Numbered from the stretch's first letter, positions 46,381 to 56,692 are shown. The stretch is 64,000 nt of DNA from Marinilabiliaceae bacterium JC017 (GCA_004296775.1 RHGE01000021.1:23055-87054), one strand, 5' to 3'. Notes: a model not told the origin generated them from the sequence alone. A program made the numbers and translations.

Positions 46381-49314
46381 TCAACGTTTGTGATAAAAGA
46401 CGGATGCCGGAATAACTTGTTTTTTAAATCCGGGCCCTTTCCAATCAACATTAAGGTTGATGCGATCGGAGCATTGATAAAACTTAATTTGAACGGGATG
46501 AAATCCTTTTGCCAATTTCAGGGTACGTTGCTGCCCGAAAGCAAAGGATTTGCGGCCATCACTTTCAAATTGTTCTTCGCCATCGATGAGCAATTGGCAG
46601 CCATCGTTTGAAGAGACATAAAAAGTATATTCCCCCGAGGCAGGAATCTCAATCATCCCCTCGAAGGCAAGACCGATCCATTCGTTCCGTTGACACACCT
46701 CTAAATTTGGAACCGCAACAACTCCTGTTTGTATGGGTTTATCCCCTGAAAAATCGTAGACAGACCTGTAGATCCCTTCGTAATATGCATATTTAAGGCC
46801 GTTAGACAGATCTTTTCGTTGACAAGCAACAGCAGTTTGCTTTTTCAGTTCCCGGTGCACGACATATCCCGCTTCACACCCCTCTTTATAGCTCCTCATT
46901 TTTAAATCGGTGCTGGTAGTAATATCGAAAGGCTTCGTGAACTTCGCACTCGTCTGATCCGGGGTGGAACCATCAAGGGTATAGAATATTTCAGCTTCCG
47001 GATCGTCACATCTCATATCAACATGAAACCGATCAATAAACACATCGGAAGAGGCCGTTAAATAAGGCATGGGAGAAGCTTTATAGGTATCCGTAGAAGG
47101 CATATAAAATTTAACCCCCTCTTTCTGCGGTTTTTCGCCCATTTGCAACACCAGTTTTCCGCCATTAATAATCTGCGTATGCGACAAAAAACTGCAGTCA
47201 TAACCTGAGCCATTCAATTGAGCCGCCTCTATATAGGGGCTATCAGCACCATTGTTATGCGCCTCAATCACAAATTCATTTCCATTATCCAGGTGCAGGG
47301 TCACCTTGTCAAAAATGGGTGATCCAATGGAATAATAGAGCGATCCGGGGCAATCGGGATAAAATCCCATGGCACTCAACACATACCAGGCCGACATCTG
47401 TCCGCAATCTTCATTACCACAAAGACCGGCAGGGGTATCATTGTACTGCGTCTCCATAATCCGACGCACCATCTGCTGGGTTTTCCAGGGAGCCGCAGCA
47501 TGGTTATATAAATAGGCCATGTGATGACTTGGCTCATTGCCGTGGGCATACTGTCCGATTAAGCCACTAACATCGGTATCTTCTCCCAAATCATGAGCCA
47601 TTTGCGTGGTAAAAAGACGGTCGAGCCAATTCTCTAACGCTTTTTGCCCTCCCAGCAAATTAATGACGCCTGGAATATCATGTGGAACAAAGAGACTGTA
47701 TTGGAAAGAGTTTCCCTCGGTATAATTATATCCCACCGCCATAGGATCAAAATCTGCCACCCAATTGTGATCATCGTTCTTTCCACGCATAAATCCAACG
47801 GAAGCATCATAGATATTCCGGTAGTTGGTGGCCCGGTTCATGAAATAGTGATAGTCGTCTTCTTTATTCAGCACCCTGGCAATTTGGGCAATACACCAGT
47901 CATTGTAGGCATATTCCAAAGTTTTAGAAACACCCTGACTGCTTTTGTTGGACGGCACATACCCCAGGGTGCGGTAATCTTTCAGGCCGCGTTTATCCAA
48001 CATGGCGGTCCGCTTCATTTCCCGGTAGGCCTCCTCCAGGTCATAATCATCAATGCCCTTGGCATACGCATCGGCAATCACCGATACCGCATGATAACCA
48101 ATCATGCAACGTGTATCGTTAGAGGCTAACTCCCACATGGGTAATTCACCAAACTCTTTACTCTTTTGTACCAGGCACCCGACGAAATCATTGGTGATAT
48201 CGGGTTCGATAATGGTCAGCAGCGGATGTAAAGCACGAAAGGTGTCCCAGAGAGAAAATACCGTGTAGTTGGTAAATCCCTTTGCCTGGTGCACCTCACC
48301 ATCCATCCCCTTGTATTTTCCATCAATATCCTGCGCCAGGTTGGGTGTTAACAGGGAATGGTAGAGGGCCGTATAAAAAATGCGCTTTTCTTTCAGGCTG
48401 CCGCCTTCCACTTCAATTTTCCCAAGGCTTTTATTCCAGGTTTCAGTGGCCATTTGACGCGCCTGATTAAAACTCACCCCTGTCGCCTCGTGTTGCAAAT
48501 TAGCCAGGGCCCCGTCTGCACTCACGGTCGACAAGGCTACCTTCACTTCCAACTGCTCGCCTTCAGCCACATGAAACAAAGCCACCGACTGAAGCGCTTT
48601 CCCTTTAACCAGTGCACTGGCAGCTAACTTTTTTTTAGCCTCATAGGTGGTAATGGATTGAAACGGTTTGGAGAACTCAATGGCAAAGAACAACCGTTGA
48701 TCGCCGGCCCAATATTTCGACCTTCTCTCACCCTGAATCGTGGTTGGACCAGTTATTTCCACCTGGGCCGCCATCACCGGATCCCGATGGATAAGGTCAA
48801 GGAGGATATTCACCTCCCCGGCATCGGAAAAAGTATAACGATGATACCCCACCCTTTTCCCGGCAGTCAACTCGGCTTTTACACGGTAATCATCCAAAAA
48901 CACCGAATAATAGCCCGGTTCGGCCTGCTCTGTTTCATGGGTAAAAACAGAACGGTATCCTGTTTCGGGCTTTTCACTCGTTCCGGGTTCCAGCACCAGG
49001 TCACCGGTGACGGGCATCAACAGGATATCTCCATAATCAGATACACCGGTACCCGACAAATGGGTATGACTGAAACCAATGATGGAGGAATCGGAATAAT
49101 GATAACCGCCACAACCATCCCAGGATTCATCGTTACGGGTATCGGGGCTGAGTTGTACCATCCCGAACGGCACCTGGGCCCCGGGATAAGTATGTCCGTG
49201 TGATCCCGTTCCGATGAAAGGATCAACAAACTGTGTATAATCAGTGGTCTCCCTGCAAGAAGAGAAAAAACCGCAGAAAATACATAGCATTATAACATTG
49301 AATATTTTCTTCAT
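46381..49314 (-). CDS. GH92 alpha-mannosidase with chitobiase-like and PA14 C-terminal domains
   Basis: 977 residues. The lipobox FFSSC at residues 16-20 marks a lipoprotein. The GH92 region (about 25-740) starts TQFVDPFIGTGSHGHTYPGA and holds LSGTGVSDYGDI, the calcium-site and catalytic segments around GNEPSHHMAYLYNHA, and GNEDCGQMSAWYVLSAMGFY. It then continues with a chitobiase-type domain (about 770-835, AEIFYTLDGSTPD) and a PA14 domain (about 860-975, YTFYVSSNDGCQLLIDGEEQF). GH92 enzymes are calcium-dependent exo-alpha-mannosidases. The GNED version differs from the GNDD of the other two GH92 proteins here. It is the last gene of the mannosidase locus, separated by 311 bp with a repeat from the gene before it. 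Confidence 0.95.
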   Translation of the reverse strand: MKKIFNVIMLCIFCGFFSSCRETTDYTQFVDPFIGTGSHGHTYPGAQVPFGMVQLSPDTRNDESWDGCGGYHYSDSSIIGFSHTHLSGTGVSDYGDILLMPVTGDLVLEPGTSEKPETGYRSVFTHETEQAEPGYYSVFLDDYRVKAELTAGKRVGYHRYTFSDAGEVNILLDLIHRDPVMAAQVEITGPTTIQGERRSKYWAGDQRLFFAIEFSKPFQSITTYEAKKKLAASALVKGKALQSVALFHVAEGEQLEVKVALSTVSADGALANLQHEATGVSFNQARQMATETWNKSLGKIEVEGGSLKEKRIFYTALYHSLLTPNLAQDIDGKYKGMDGEVHQAKGFTNYTVFSLWDTFRALHPLLTIIEPDITNDFVGCLVQKSKEFGELPMWELASNDTRCMIGYHAVSVIADAYAKGIDDYDLEEAYREMKRTAMLDKRGLKDYRTLGYVPSNKSSQGVSKTLEYAYNDWCIAQIARVLNKEDDYHYFMNRATNYRNIYDASVGFMRGKNDDHNWVADFDPMAVGYNYTEGNSFQYSLFVPHDIPGVINLLGGQKALENWLDRLFTTQMAHDLGEDTDVSGLIGQYAHGNEPSHHMAYLYNHAAAPWKTQQMVRRIMETQYNDTPAGLCGNEDCGQMSAWYVLSAMGFYPDCPGSLYYSIGSPIFDKVTLHLDNGNEFVIEAHNNGADSPYIEAAQLNGSGYDCSFLSHTQIINGGKLVLQMGEKPQKEGVKFYMPSTDTYKASPMPYLTASSDVFIDRFHVDMRCDDPEAEIFYTLDGSTPDQTSAKFTKPFDITTSTDLKMRSYKEGCEAGYVVHRELKKQTAVACQRKDLSNGLKYAYYEGIYRSVYDFSGDKPIQTGVVAVPNLEVCQRNEWIGLAFEGMIEIPASGEYTFYVSSNDGCQLLIDGEEQFESDGRKSFAFGQQRTLKLAKGFHPVQIKFYQCSDRINLNVDWKGPGFKKQVIPASVFYHKR

Positions 49315-49625
49315 TGTAATCTTAAATAGTAATTGTGTCAGCTTTTATTATACTTTTAAAATTTTATTTACCCCCTGAATCCCCCTACATTAGGGGGACA
49401 GAATGCGATTTTAGATCACCGGCAAATCATCGTATTGTAAAATTCAACATTTTCTGCCATCTGCTGGTAAAGGCAGCTATCTTGCCTGCAAGACATAGGA
49501 GTTAAATTGCCAACTATACAATCGATGATTCCTTCGTTTTAAGTCTCATAAATCGAATGATTAACGCTTACCCTTAGAGAACTCATTAAATTCGTGATTT
49601 TAACCTTCTGCCAAATTAACTGTAA
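49315..49625. other. Intergenic spacer with a 110-bp repeat (copy A)
   Basis: A 311-bp gap upstream of the first GH92 gene. The segment about 49373-49500 (ACCCCCTGAAT, GATTTTAGATCAC, AAATTCAACATTTTCTGCCA, CTGCTGGTAAAGGCAGCTAT) recurs at about 50990-51086. CCCCCTACATTAGGGGG in this copy forms a small hairpin. Confidence 0.65.
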
Positions 49626-50705
49626 TCAGAACTCCCGCTGCTCCTTCAGCAATTGATCAATCTCGGTAATTTTACCGGTTGTTAAATCGTTTTGATATTC
49701 GGTCCAAAGAGCACTAACAGAAGTGTTCAATATACGCTGCGTGGCCTTTTCCCACGACCACGGATTGATGGTTTTGGCTGACTGATTGAGCTTATACAAG
49801 AAAGAAGGATCTTTTGAGTGCAACCAGTCCATGAAAAACGCTGAGTTTTTATACCCATCGTTCCAATGGCCTCCGGCTTTTCGATCGTCAGTGGTGAGGT
49901 AGCCGCTTAAATACCGCACATAATCGGCCATGCCTTCTATAAAACCAAAGAAATCATCACCTGCTTTGTATTCGCCTGCACCCCGGGGAGAAAACTGGTA
50001 GCCATGGGTCACTTCATGATAAAGAACCCCCTTTATTTCAGCCATTAATTCAGCATCGCTCATCCCCTTACTTTCGCAGCTTTTAAGGTATTTGGAACTA
50101 AATACAATGGAGATGTGCGGCGGCTGTCCGCCCTTGGCTGACACCCCGTCGTTGTCCTCCACCGTATAGGAAATCTTTTCCACCACATCCATCTCTTCGG
50201 GACTCATATAAAGCAACCGGCAAACATCCAGGCAAACCCCGTGAATCAACTCATCCGGAGATGGAACCAATCGATTATAAAGAGCGCCATTCCCATTGGC
50301 AGCGGTGTTTTTAAAGATGATTTCAGGATAAACAAACTCACTCCAGCAGGCTTCGGAAAACACGGTAATGTATTCCTCTTTCACGGCAAGTTTATTTTCC
50401 TCACCATTTCTGACTTCCAGGCTTACTCTGTATTTTCCGTCTTTGGCATAAAGCACCTTGGGATTCTCATCGCTACTGACAGATGGTTCACCCCCCTCAA
50501 AAGTCCATTGATAGGAAGTGGCACCGTGCGATTCATTTTTAAATTGAATGGGTTGATTCAGGTAAACCCGTTGTTTGTCGGCCGAAAAATCGGCCTTTAA
50601 CTCTTCTTTCAGGTTATCGATATCAAACGATTCCTCTTTCTTACATCCTTGCACAACTAACGTGAGGATAAAAAAGAAAAACAGTCGGCTTAATAATTTT
50701 TTCAT
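49626..50705 (-). CDS. PKD-containing lipoprotein of the basic secretory protein peptidase family
   Basis: 359 residues. Lipobox VVQGC with the cysteine near residue 21. A PKD domain covers about 45-118 (ATSYQWTFEGGEPSVSSDEN). The remainder matches the basic secretory protein (BSP, PF04450) family: ISYTVEDNDGVSAKGGQPP, HISIVFSSKYL and GVLYHEVTHGYQ with FGFIEGMADYVRYLSGY. The HEVTH with downstream acidic residues is a zincin site. It is a paralog of the protein at 55849. It is probably a surface peptidase acting with the GH92 enzymes on glycoproteins. Confidence 0.88.
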   Translation of the reverse strand: MKKLLSRLFFFFILTLVVQGCKKEESFDIDNLKEELKADFSADKQRVYLNQPIQFKNESHGATSYQWTFEGGEPSVSSDENPKVLYAKDGKYRVSLEVRNGEENKLAVKEEYITVFSEACWSEFVYPEIIFKNTAANGNGALYNRLVPSPDELIHGVCLDVCRLLYMSPEEMDVVEKISYTVEDNDGVSAKGGQPPHISIVFSSKYLKSCESKGMSDAELMAEIKGVLYHEVTHGYQFSPRGAGEYKAGDDFFGFIEGMADYVRYLSGYLTTDDRKAGGHWNDGYKNSAFFMDWLHSKDPSFLYKLNQSAKTINPWSWEKATQRILNTSVSALWTEYQNDLTTGKITEIDQLLKEQREF

Positions 50706-51092
50706 TTCACTTGGATTATAAGGTTAGAAGAATTAGGGATTTTATTCTTGAAACAGATTATTAGATTTTAGATAACACACCTTATACTGATCCACATCAG
50801 GCTCAGCTAAACCAACAGAAAAGAGCTATTCCTTCTTTTTGAAAGAGAAGGTTAGGACGAGGTGACAAAAGAACCTAATGATTGTTCTCTCATTTCACCT
50901 CACCCCAGCCCTCATCTCAAAAGCAAAGGGCGCGTACAAACTAGTTGTTTCTGTTCGTTTGATGAATTTACAGCTGCTTTTTACCTCAAGTACCCCCTGA
51001 ATGTGATTTTACATGACGTCATTACATTATAAATTCAACATTTTTTACCACCTGCTGGCAGAGGGAGATATCTTGCTTAAAAGACCAGTCCA
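50706..51092. other. Intergenic spacer with a 110-bp repeat (copy B)
   Basis: A 387-bp gap upstream of the PKD-BSP gene. The part about 50990-51086 is copy B of the repeat at 49373. Around 50820-50935 lies a GAAGGTTAGGACGAGG-type stretch with TTCACCTCACCCCAGCCCTC, a low-complexity intergenic motif also hinted at near 62110. Confidence 0.6.
50990..51086 (-). repeat. 110-bp intergenic repeat, copy B
   Basis: Shares with 49373-49500 the segments TACCCCCTGAAT, GATTTTA, AAATTCAACATTTT, CCTGCTGG and AGATATCTTGC in the same order. Both copies lie upstream of minus-strand genes of the mannosidase locus. Confidence 0.6.
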
Positions 51093-53432
51093 TTAATTTG
51101 GCGTAGTTGAATAAGGTTTTGAGCTATCTGATACAGCCCATTTTTTATTGGGTCTGCTACTCATCTTAAAGATCAATTCACCTCCGTTAACAATGTCCTC
51201 ATGGTTGATGAAATTAAAATTCCACGGCTTACCATTGAGTGTTACCGATTTGATGTAAATATTTTTCCCGGAAAGATTTTGGGCTTTAACCGTGAAAGTT
51301 TTTCCATTTTCCAGGTTGAGGATTGCTTCATCCACCGATGGCGCCCCAATCACATATTGACCGGAACCCGGACATACGGGATAAAATCCCAGGGAGGAAA
51401 AAATATACCAGGCCGACATCTGACCACAATCATCGTTACCACAAAGGCCATCGGGCTTGTTCAGGTATTTGGTTTGCATGATTTGGTGAATGCGTTCCTG
51501 TGTTTTCCATGGTTTTCCGGCCCAGTTATACATATAAGCAACATGATGACTAGGTTCGTTGCCATGTACATAACCACCCATGATACCTTCGCGGGTGATA
51601 TCTTCATTATGCTCGAAATACTTATCGGGAATGTGCATGGTAAACAGGGAATCCAGATGTTGGGCAAAGCGTTCGTTGCCGCCCATTTTTTTAATCAGGC
51701 CCGTCACATTTTGCGGCACATAGAGTGAATAATTCCATGAGTTGCCTTCGATAAAACCGGCAGCATGGGTATCCAACGGATCAAATGGCTCAATCCAGTT
51801 ACCTGCTTTGTCTTTAGCTCTAACATAACCTGTTTTGTCATCGAACAGCTTTCGCCAGTTTTCAGAACGCTCCAGGTATTCTTTTGCAATCTCTTTCTTG
51901 CCCAACGACCGCGCCAATTGGGAAATGGCATAATCATCATAGGAATATTCCAGTGTAATGGATGCCCCCACGCGACTTGTTTCATGCGGTACATATCCCA
52001 GCTTCAAATAGTCGCCAATGCCATCGTATGGTTCATAATTGGCACTGGAAATGCAGGCTTCCAAAGCCTTTTGAGGATCAAACCCCCGAATGCCATTGAT
52101 CCAGGCATCGGCAATCACCGGAACGGCATGGTACCCGATCATACACCAGTTTTCATTGCCAAAATGGCTCCAGATGGGCAATATCTTATGAACGCTTTGC
52201 TCGTAATGGGCCAGCATGGAGTTCACCATATCCGACGACCGACCGGGCTGAATAAGCGTCATCAGTGGATGCTGTGCCCGGTAGGTATCCCACAATGAGA
52301 AGACGGTATAATTGGTAAAACCTTCCGCCTGATGGATGTTGTGATCCAGTCCCCGGTATTTCCCATCCACATCCATGTATTCCACCGGATTAATGAAAGA
52401 GTGATACAGGGAAGTATAAAGGGTCGTTTTCTTCTCTTTGGAAGCGTTTACCGTTATCCGGCTCAGCTCTTTTTGCCAGGCCGCTTTGGCTTCGCTTCGG
52501 GTGCGGTCGAAATCAAAATGTGGCACTTCAGCCATTAAGTTCTTAAGTGCTCCCTGGGTACTAACGGCCGAAAGGGCAAACTTCACTTTTACCTTTTCAT
52601 GGTCTTTGGTGGAGAAATTGAAATTAGCCGTCAGGGCTTTTCCCGCCATTTCAGGAAAGTTTTTTGTTTCATCGAACTTTCTCCAGAAGCCATTGTAAAG
52701 CACTTTTTCCTTGTTTTGACAGCCGTAACTTTCAATGGGTTTGGAAAAACTCATGGCGAAGTACAGGTAATTGGTTCTGGCCCATCCGCGGGTGATCCGG
52801 TAACCGGTTACCAGGGTATCGTTTTCAACGCGTATGGTTGACCACAATACTTTCCCGTCATAATTATAAATCCCATGATTCAGATCTAAAAGAATATGCG
52901 CCTGCTCCGTTTCCGGGAAAGTGTATTGATGAAAGCCAACCCTTTTTGTGGCTGTCAGTTCGGCTTTAACCTTGTAGTCATCCAGTTCAACAGTATAGTA
53001 GCCAGGTTCGGCTTTTTCAGTTTCCTTGCGGTACATGGAACGATAACCGCCTGCTGTATTGTCAATGGTTCCGGGATTATACTGCACCTTTCCCACGGTA
53101 GGCATGATCAGGAAATCACCCAAATCGGAATGACCGGTACCACTTAAATGGGTATGACTAAATCCAACAATGGATTTGTCGGTGTATTGATAGCCGGCAC
53201 AATAGCGGTATACTTCTTTGTTATAGCTGCCATTTGCCAGAAAAGAGACACTATCGGTATCAGGACTTAACTGCACCATTCCAAACGGCGCACAGGCTCC
53301 GGGAAAGGTATGACCCATCTCCTGGGTTCCGATAAAGGGATCAACATATTGGGTGAGATCCTCTTCCTGTGCAAAAAGCATCATACTTTGAGAAAGTAAT
53401 AAACTAATTACTGTAAGAATTTTTGCTTTCAT
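51093..53432 (-). CDS. GH92 alpha-mannosidase
   Basis: 779 residues from the ATG at 53432, which begins the signal peptide MKAKILTVISLLLSQSMMLFA; the frame extends to 53528 but would overlap the upstream GH92 gene and bury the signal. The mature protein starts EEDLTQYVDPFIGTQEMGHT. Conserved GH92 segments are SHTHLSGTGHSDLGDF, TNYTVFSLWDTYRAQHPLMT, YVHGNEPSHHVAYMYNWAG and GNDDCGQMSAWYIFSSLGFY. It has no accessory domain. It is predicted to trim alpha-linked mannose in the periplasm. It lies 86 bp downstream of the third GH92 gene. Confidence 0.95.
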   Translation of the reverse strand: MKAKILTVISLLLSQSMMLFAQEEDLTQYVDPFIGTQEMGHTFPGACAPFGMVQLSPDTDSVSFLANGSYNKEVYRYCAGYQYTDKSIVGFSHTHLSGTGHSDLGDFLIMPTVGKVQYNPGTIDNTAGGYRSMYRKETEKAEPGYYTVELDDYKVKAELTATKRVGFHQYTFPETEQAHILLDLNHGIYNYDGKVLWSTIRVENDTLVTGYRITRGWARTNYLYFAMSFSKPIESYGCQNKEKVLYNGFWRKFDETKNFPEMAGKALTANFNFSTKDHEKVKVKFALSAVSTQGALKNLMAEVPHFDFDRTRSEAKAAWQKELSRITVNASKEKKTTLYTSLYHSFINPVEYMDVDGKYRGLDHNIHQAEGFTNYTVFSLWDTYRAQHPLMTLIQPGRSSDMVNSMLAHYEQSVHKILPIWSHFGNENWCMIGYHAVPVIADAWINGIRGFDPQKALEACISSANYEPYDGIGDYLKLGYVPHETSRVGASITLEYSYDDYAISQLARSLGKKEIAKEYLERSENWRKLFDDKTGYVRAKDKAGNWIEPFDPLDTHAAGFIEGNSWNYSLYVPQNVTGLIKKMGGNERFAQHLDSLFTMHIPDKYFEHNEDITREGIMGGYVHGNEPSHHVAYMYNWAGKPWKTQERIHQIMQTKYLNKPDGLCGNDDCGQMSAWYIFSSLGFYPVCPGSGQYVIGAPSVDEAILNLENGKTFTVKAQNLSGKNIYIKSVTLNGKPWNFNFINHEDIVNGGELIFKMSSRPNKKWAVSDSSKPYSTTPN

Positions 53433-53518
53433 CGTATTTTCTTTTTTTCTACATAAAAAGATAAATCCAATGATGGCCCGGAATGAATCCTTCCGGGCCG
53501 TCATTGGATAGATATCAA

Positions 53519-55837
53519 TTATTGGCAATCAGAAAATGAAGGAGGAAAATCAGCTTCTGATGCAGCCCAGTCTTTATTAGGACTTTCACCAAGAACAAAT
53601 TCTATGCTCCCGCCATTTTTAATATCATTAAAGGAGAACCAACTTTTCTTCCAATCCACACCATTAATCTTAAGTGATTGAATGTAAATATTCTTTTCTG
53701 AAAAGTTATGCGCCGTTATATTTAAAACACTACCATTACTCAATTGCATTGTTACCGCTGGCACAGCTGGCGAGGTTATGACATATTCATCACTTCCAGG
53801 ACAAACAGGATAGAATCCCATGGCATTGAAAATATACCAGGCCGACATCTGACCACAGTCATCATTTCCACAAAGCGAACCCGGCTTGTTACCATATTGC
53901 GTATTGATGATATGACGTGTCAGACGTTGCGTTTTCCAGGGTTTTCCCACATAGTTATACAAATGGCTGACATGGTGACTCGGCTCATTGCCGTGCCAAT
54001 ATTCACCAATACGTCCATGGATATCATCCACCCCCAGGTAATCTTTACCATTGCTGTAGGCAAAAACAGAATCGAGTTTGGCCTCAAACCTCTCCTTACT
54101 ACCGTAACAAGCCATCAACCCTTTCACATCATGCGGCACTGTCCAGGTATACTGCCAAGTGGTTCCTTCGGTAAAAGCGCCCATGTGTTTGAAATAATGA
54201 GAATCAAAATCTTTCATCCATTGCCCTTTACTATCTTTCGGACGCATCCAGCCAATGCTGTCATCAAACAAATTCTTGTAGGCCATGGCTCGTTTTGAAA
54301 AACGTTTATAATCTGCTTCTTTTCCCAAAGCCTTAGCCATGCGGGCAATACAATAATCATCATAGGCATATTCCAGCGTTTTGGAAACCGATTCGTTTTC
54401 CAAATCATAAGGCACATAACCCAGTTTTTCATATTCCAGTGTAGCATCGTATTCCGGGTGTGTGGCCGAATGCACACAAGCCTGATAAGCCAACTCCCAA
54501 TCGATACCTTTTACGCCTTTAAAATAAGCATCGGCAATAACCGGTACGGCATGATAACCAATCATACACCATGTTTCATTGTTCCAAAACGACCAGATAG
54601 GAAGCAGATGATCGGGGCTTTGCTTGTAATGCTCCAGCATGGATTGAATCATATTCGCATTACGATCGGCCTGTGTGAGGCAAAACAACGGATGCGTTGC
54701 CCGGTAGGTATCCCACAAGGAGAAAACAGTGTAATTATCGAAATGATCTGCCTTATGAATGTTTTGATCCAACCCACGGTAAGAACGATCCACATCAAAA
54801 TAGTTCACCGGAGCCATGAAGGCGTGGTAAACGGCCGAATAGAATGTCTCTTTCTGTTCCTGGGTACCGGTCACATCAAATTTGGCCAGTTCCTGGTTCC
54901 AGAGATTTTTACCATCTTCCACCACTTTTTCAAAGTTCCAGTCGGTGATTTCGGTATCCAAATTTTTCATGGCATTAGCGGTGCTGACAGCAGAAATACC
55001 CACTTTCACTAAAATCTGCTCTGAAGCAGCAGTTTTATAATCGGCCACAAATTGAATATCGGGCCCGGCTGCTTCCACACTACTGCGGAAACGATAGGTT
55101 TTATAGGAATCATATTTCGACTCTCTTCCATTAGAGAAAATTCTGGTGTTATCGAAGGGACGAGAAAATTTAGCAGCAAAATAGACATACCTCTCTTTTG
55201 CCCAACCCTTCACCTGGTGCATCCCGGTAATGGTAGTTTCATTCTCTACCCGCACGTTTGACCAAATCACGCTATGACGCAATACATGACTTAAGTCTAA
55301 CACGATATGGGCACTATCCGATTCCGGAAAGGTAAACCGCATTAACCCTGCTCTGTTGGTAGAAGTTAATTCGGTTTCAATATTGTAATCATCCAACTGC
55401 ACGGAATAATAGTTAACCTCTGCCTTCTCATTGTCATGCGAAAAGCGCGACAAATATCCCGGTTCAGAAAAATCTTTTTTCCCGCTTCGAATGTGCGTTT
55501 GGCCTACCGTTGGCATAAATAAAATATCTCCCATGTCGGGAATACCGGTGCCATGGAGATGGGTCATGGAAAAACCATAGATGGTGCTATCCGAATATTC
55601 ATACCCGGAAGCTGCGCCCCAATCCCAGCGCTCGGTATCCGGGCTTATTTGCACCATACCAAAAGGTACCTGTGCTCCGGGATAGGTATTGCCTTCTCCA
55701 AGCGTTCCCACCAACGGGTTGACAAACTGGCAAAAGTCACTGGAAACAGTTTTTACAGTAGATTTATCAGGACTACAAGCCAGGCTTGTAATAATCATCA
55801 GAACTAGTATTCCGATTCGGTTGAATGTTGCGTTCAT
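53519..55837 (-). CDS. GH92 alpha-mannosidase lipoprotein
   Basis: 772 residues. The lipobox SLAC at residues 18-21 indicates a lipoprotein, possibly surface exposed. The GH92 fold starts at CQFVNPLVGTLGEGNTYPGA and shows MTHLHGTGIPDMGDI, DNYTVFSLWDTYRATHPLF, YWHGNEPSHHVSHLYNYVG and GNDDCGQMSAWYIFNAMGFY. It sits 11 bp after the BSP gene at 55849, so the two are very likely co-transcribed. Linkage specificity cannot be read from sequence by eye. Confidence 0.95.
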   Translation of the reverse strand: MNATFNRIGILVLMIITSLACSPDKSTVKTVSSDFCQFVNPLVGTLGEGNTYPGAQVPFGMVQISPDTERWDWGAASGYEYSDSTIYGFSMTHLHGTGIPDMGDILFMPTVGQTHIRSGKKDFSEPGYLSRFSHDNEKAEVNYYSVQLDDYNIETELTSTNRAGLMRFTFPESDSAHIVLDLSHVLRHSVIWSNVRVENETTITGMHQVKGWAKERYVYFAAKFSRPFDNTRIFSNGRESKYDSYKTYRFRSSVEAAGPDIQFVADYKTAASEQILVKVGISAVSTANAMKNLDTEITDWNFEKVVEDGKNLWNQELAKFDVTGTQEQKETFYSAVYHAFMAPVNYFDVDRSYRGLDQNIHKADHFDNYTVFSLWDTYRATHPLFCLTQADRNANMIQSMLEHYKQSPDHLLPIWSFWNNETWCMIGYHAVPVIADAYFKGVKGIDWELAYQACVHSATHPEYDATLEYEKLGYVPYDLENESVSKTLEYAYDDYCIARMAKALGKEADYKRFSKRAMAYKNLFDDSIGWMRPKDSKGQWMKDFDSHYFKHMGAFTEGTTWQYTWTVPHDVKGLMACYGSKERFEAKLDSVFAYSNGKDYLGVDDIHGRIGEYWHGNEPSHHVSHLYNYVGKPWKTQRLTRHIINTQYGNKPGSLCGNDDCGQMSAWYIFNAMGFYPVCPGSDEYVITSPAVPAVTMQLSNGSVLNITAHNFSEKNIYIQSLKINGVDWKKSWFSFNDIKNGGSIEFVLGESPNKDWAASEADFPPSFSDCQ

Positions 55838-55848
55838 ACTAATCTATT

Positions 55849-56628
55849 TTAGGAAGTAACCTTATCTGTATTAATGGTATCTAAGTGCATATTTTTCTGG
55901 TAGCGCGTCCATAATTCATCCACATCGGTTCCCGTAATTTGTCGTACCTGATCCCATGTCCAGGTAATGCCATCATCGGGCAGCATGCTTTGATTCAATT
56001 CATAGATAAATCCGGGATGAATATTTCGCTCGATCCACACAAAAAAGAATGCAGAAGTGGTGTAAGCATCTTTATAACTGCCACCCGGTTTCTTTGTGTT
56101 ATAATCTTTGTAGCCCAGCATGGTTCTTACGGCATCGGCAATCCCTTCGATCACCCCTCCTATTTCGCCATACCTTCCGCCGTCATCCCATTGATAGGCA
56201 TGCGTAAGTTCATGCGACAATACGCCTACTATTTCGCTTAAAGCCTGTGCACTGTCTTTCTCTGTTTCTTTGAAATTCCCGGCTAAATATTTTGAGCTAA
56301 AAGAGATATCAATGACAGGAGGCACGCCACCTTTGGCTGATACGCCATCATAATCACGAACAGTATAATTGATGCGTTCCACGTTGGGAATTTCTTTGAC
56401 ATCCCGGTACAAAACGCGACAAACCTTCAGGCAAGTTTCCTGAATCACCGCTTCCGGATTTTTGGTGATTTCCTGGTACAAAACCCCTTTTGCCGTACTA
56501 TCCAGGTTCACAAAATTCACGTCAGGCACCTGGAAATCTGATTGTTTTATTTGCGAATAGCCACTAAAACAAACGCATAGAAGCACAAATGCAAGCATTA
56601 TCCTGCACAATTTATTTGTTATAACCAT
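55849..56628 (-). CDS. Basic secretory protein family peptidase
   Basis: 259 residues with a signal peptide (about 1-25, ending CFSGYSQ). The whole mature protein is a BSP (PF04450) domain: INYTVRDYDGVSAKGGVPP, VIDISFSSKYLAG, GVLSHELTHAYQW (zincin HELTH), then GGVIEGIADAVRTMLGY and a C-terminal WTWDQVRQITGTDVDELW. It is a shorter paralog of the PKD-BSP protein at 49626. It follows susD by 64 bp and precedes a GH92 gene by 11 bp, which supports a joint role in glycoprotein breakdown. Confidence 0.9.
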   Translation of the reverse strand: MVITNKLCRIMLAFVLLCVCFSGYSQIKQSDFQVPDVNFVNLDSTAKGVLYQEITKNPEAVIQETCLKVCRVLYRDVKEIPNVERINYTVRDYDGVSAKGGVPPVIDISFSSKYLAGNFKETEKDSAQALSEIVGVLSHELTHAYQWDDGGRYGEIGGVIEGIADAVRTMLGYKDYNTKKPGGSYKDAYTTSAFFFVWIERNIHPGFIYELNQSMLPDDGITWTWDQVRQITGTDVDELWTRYQKNMHLDTINTDKVTS

Positions 56629-56692
56629 TTATAATAAGGAATTAATCAGAAAAGGATACAGAGCTGAACTTTCATCCAGCTCTGTAAGGAAT

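Noticed and set aside
51765..52298. Long plus-strand frames across the GH92 genes (also 47644-48129, 48658-49203, 53744-54298, 54458-55012)
   Set aside because: All are antisense shadows of the GH92 coding sequences, which have strong family motifs.
51093..53528. Longer start of the second GH92 gene at 53528
   Set aside because: It would overlap the end of the upstream GH92 gene and place 32 residues before a clear signal peptide; the ATG at 53432 is preferred.
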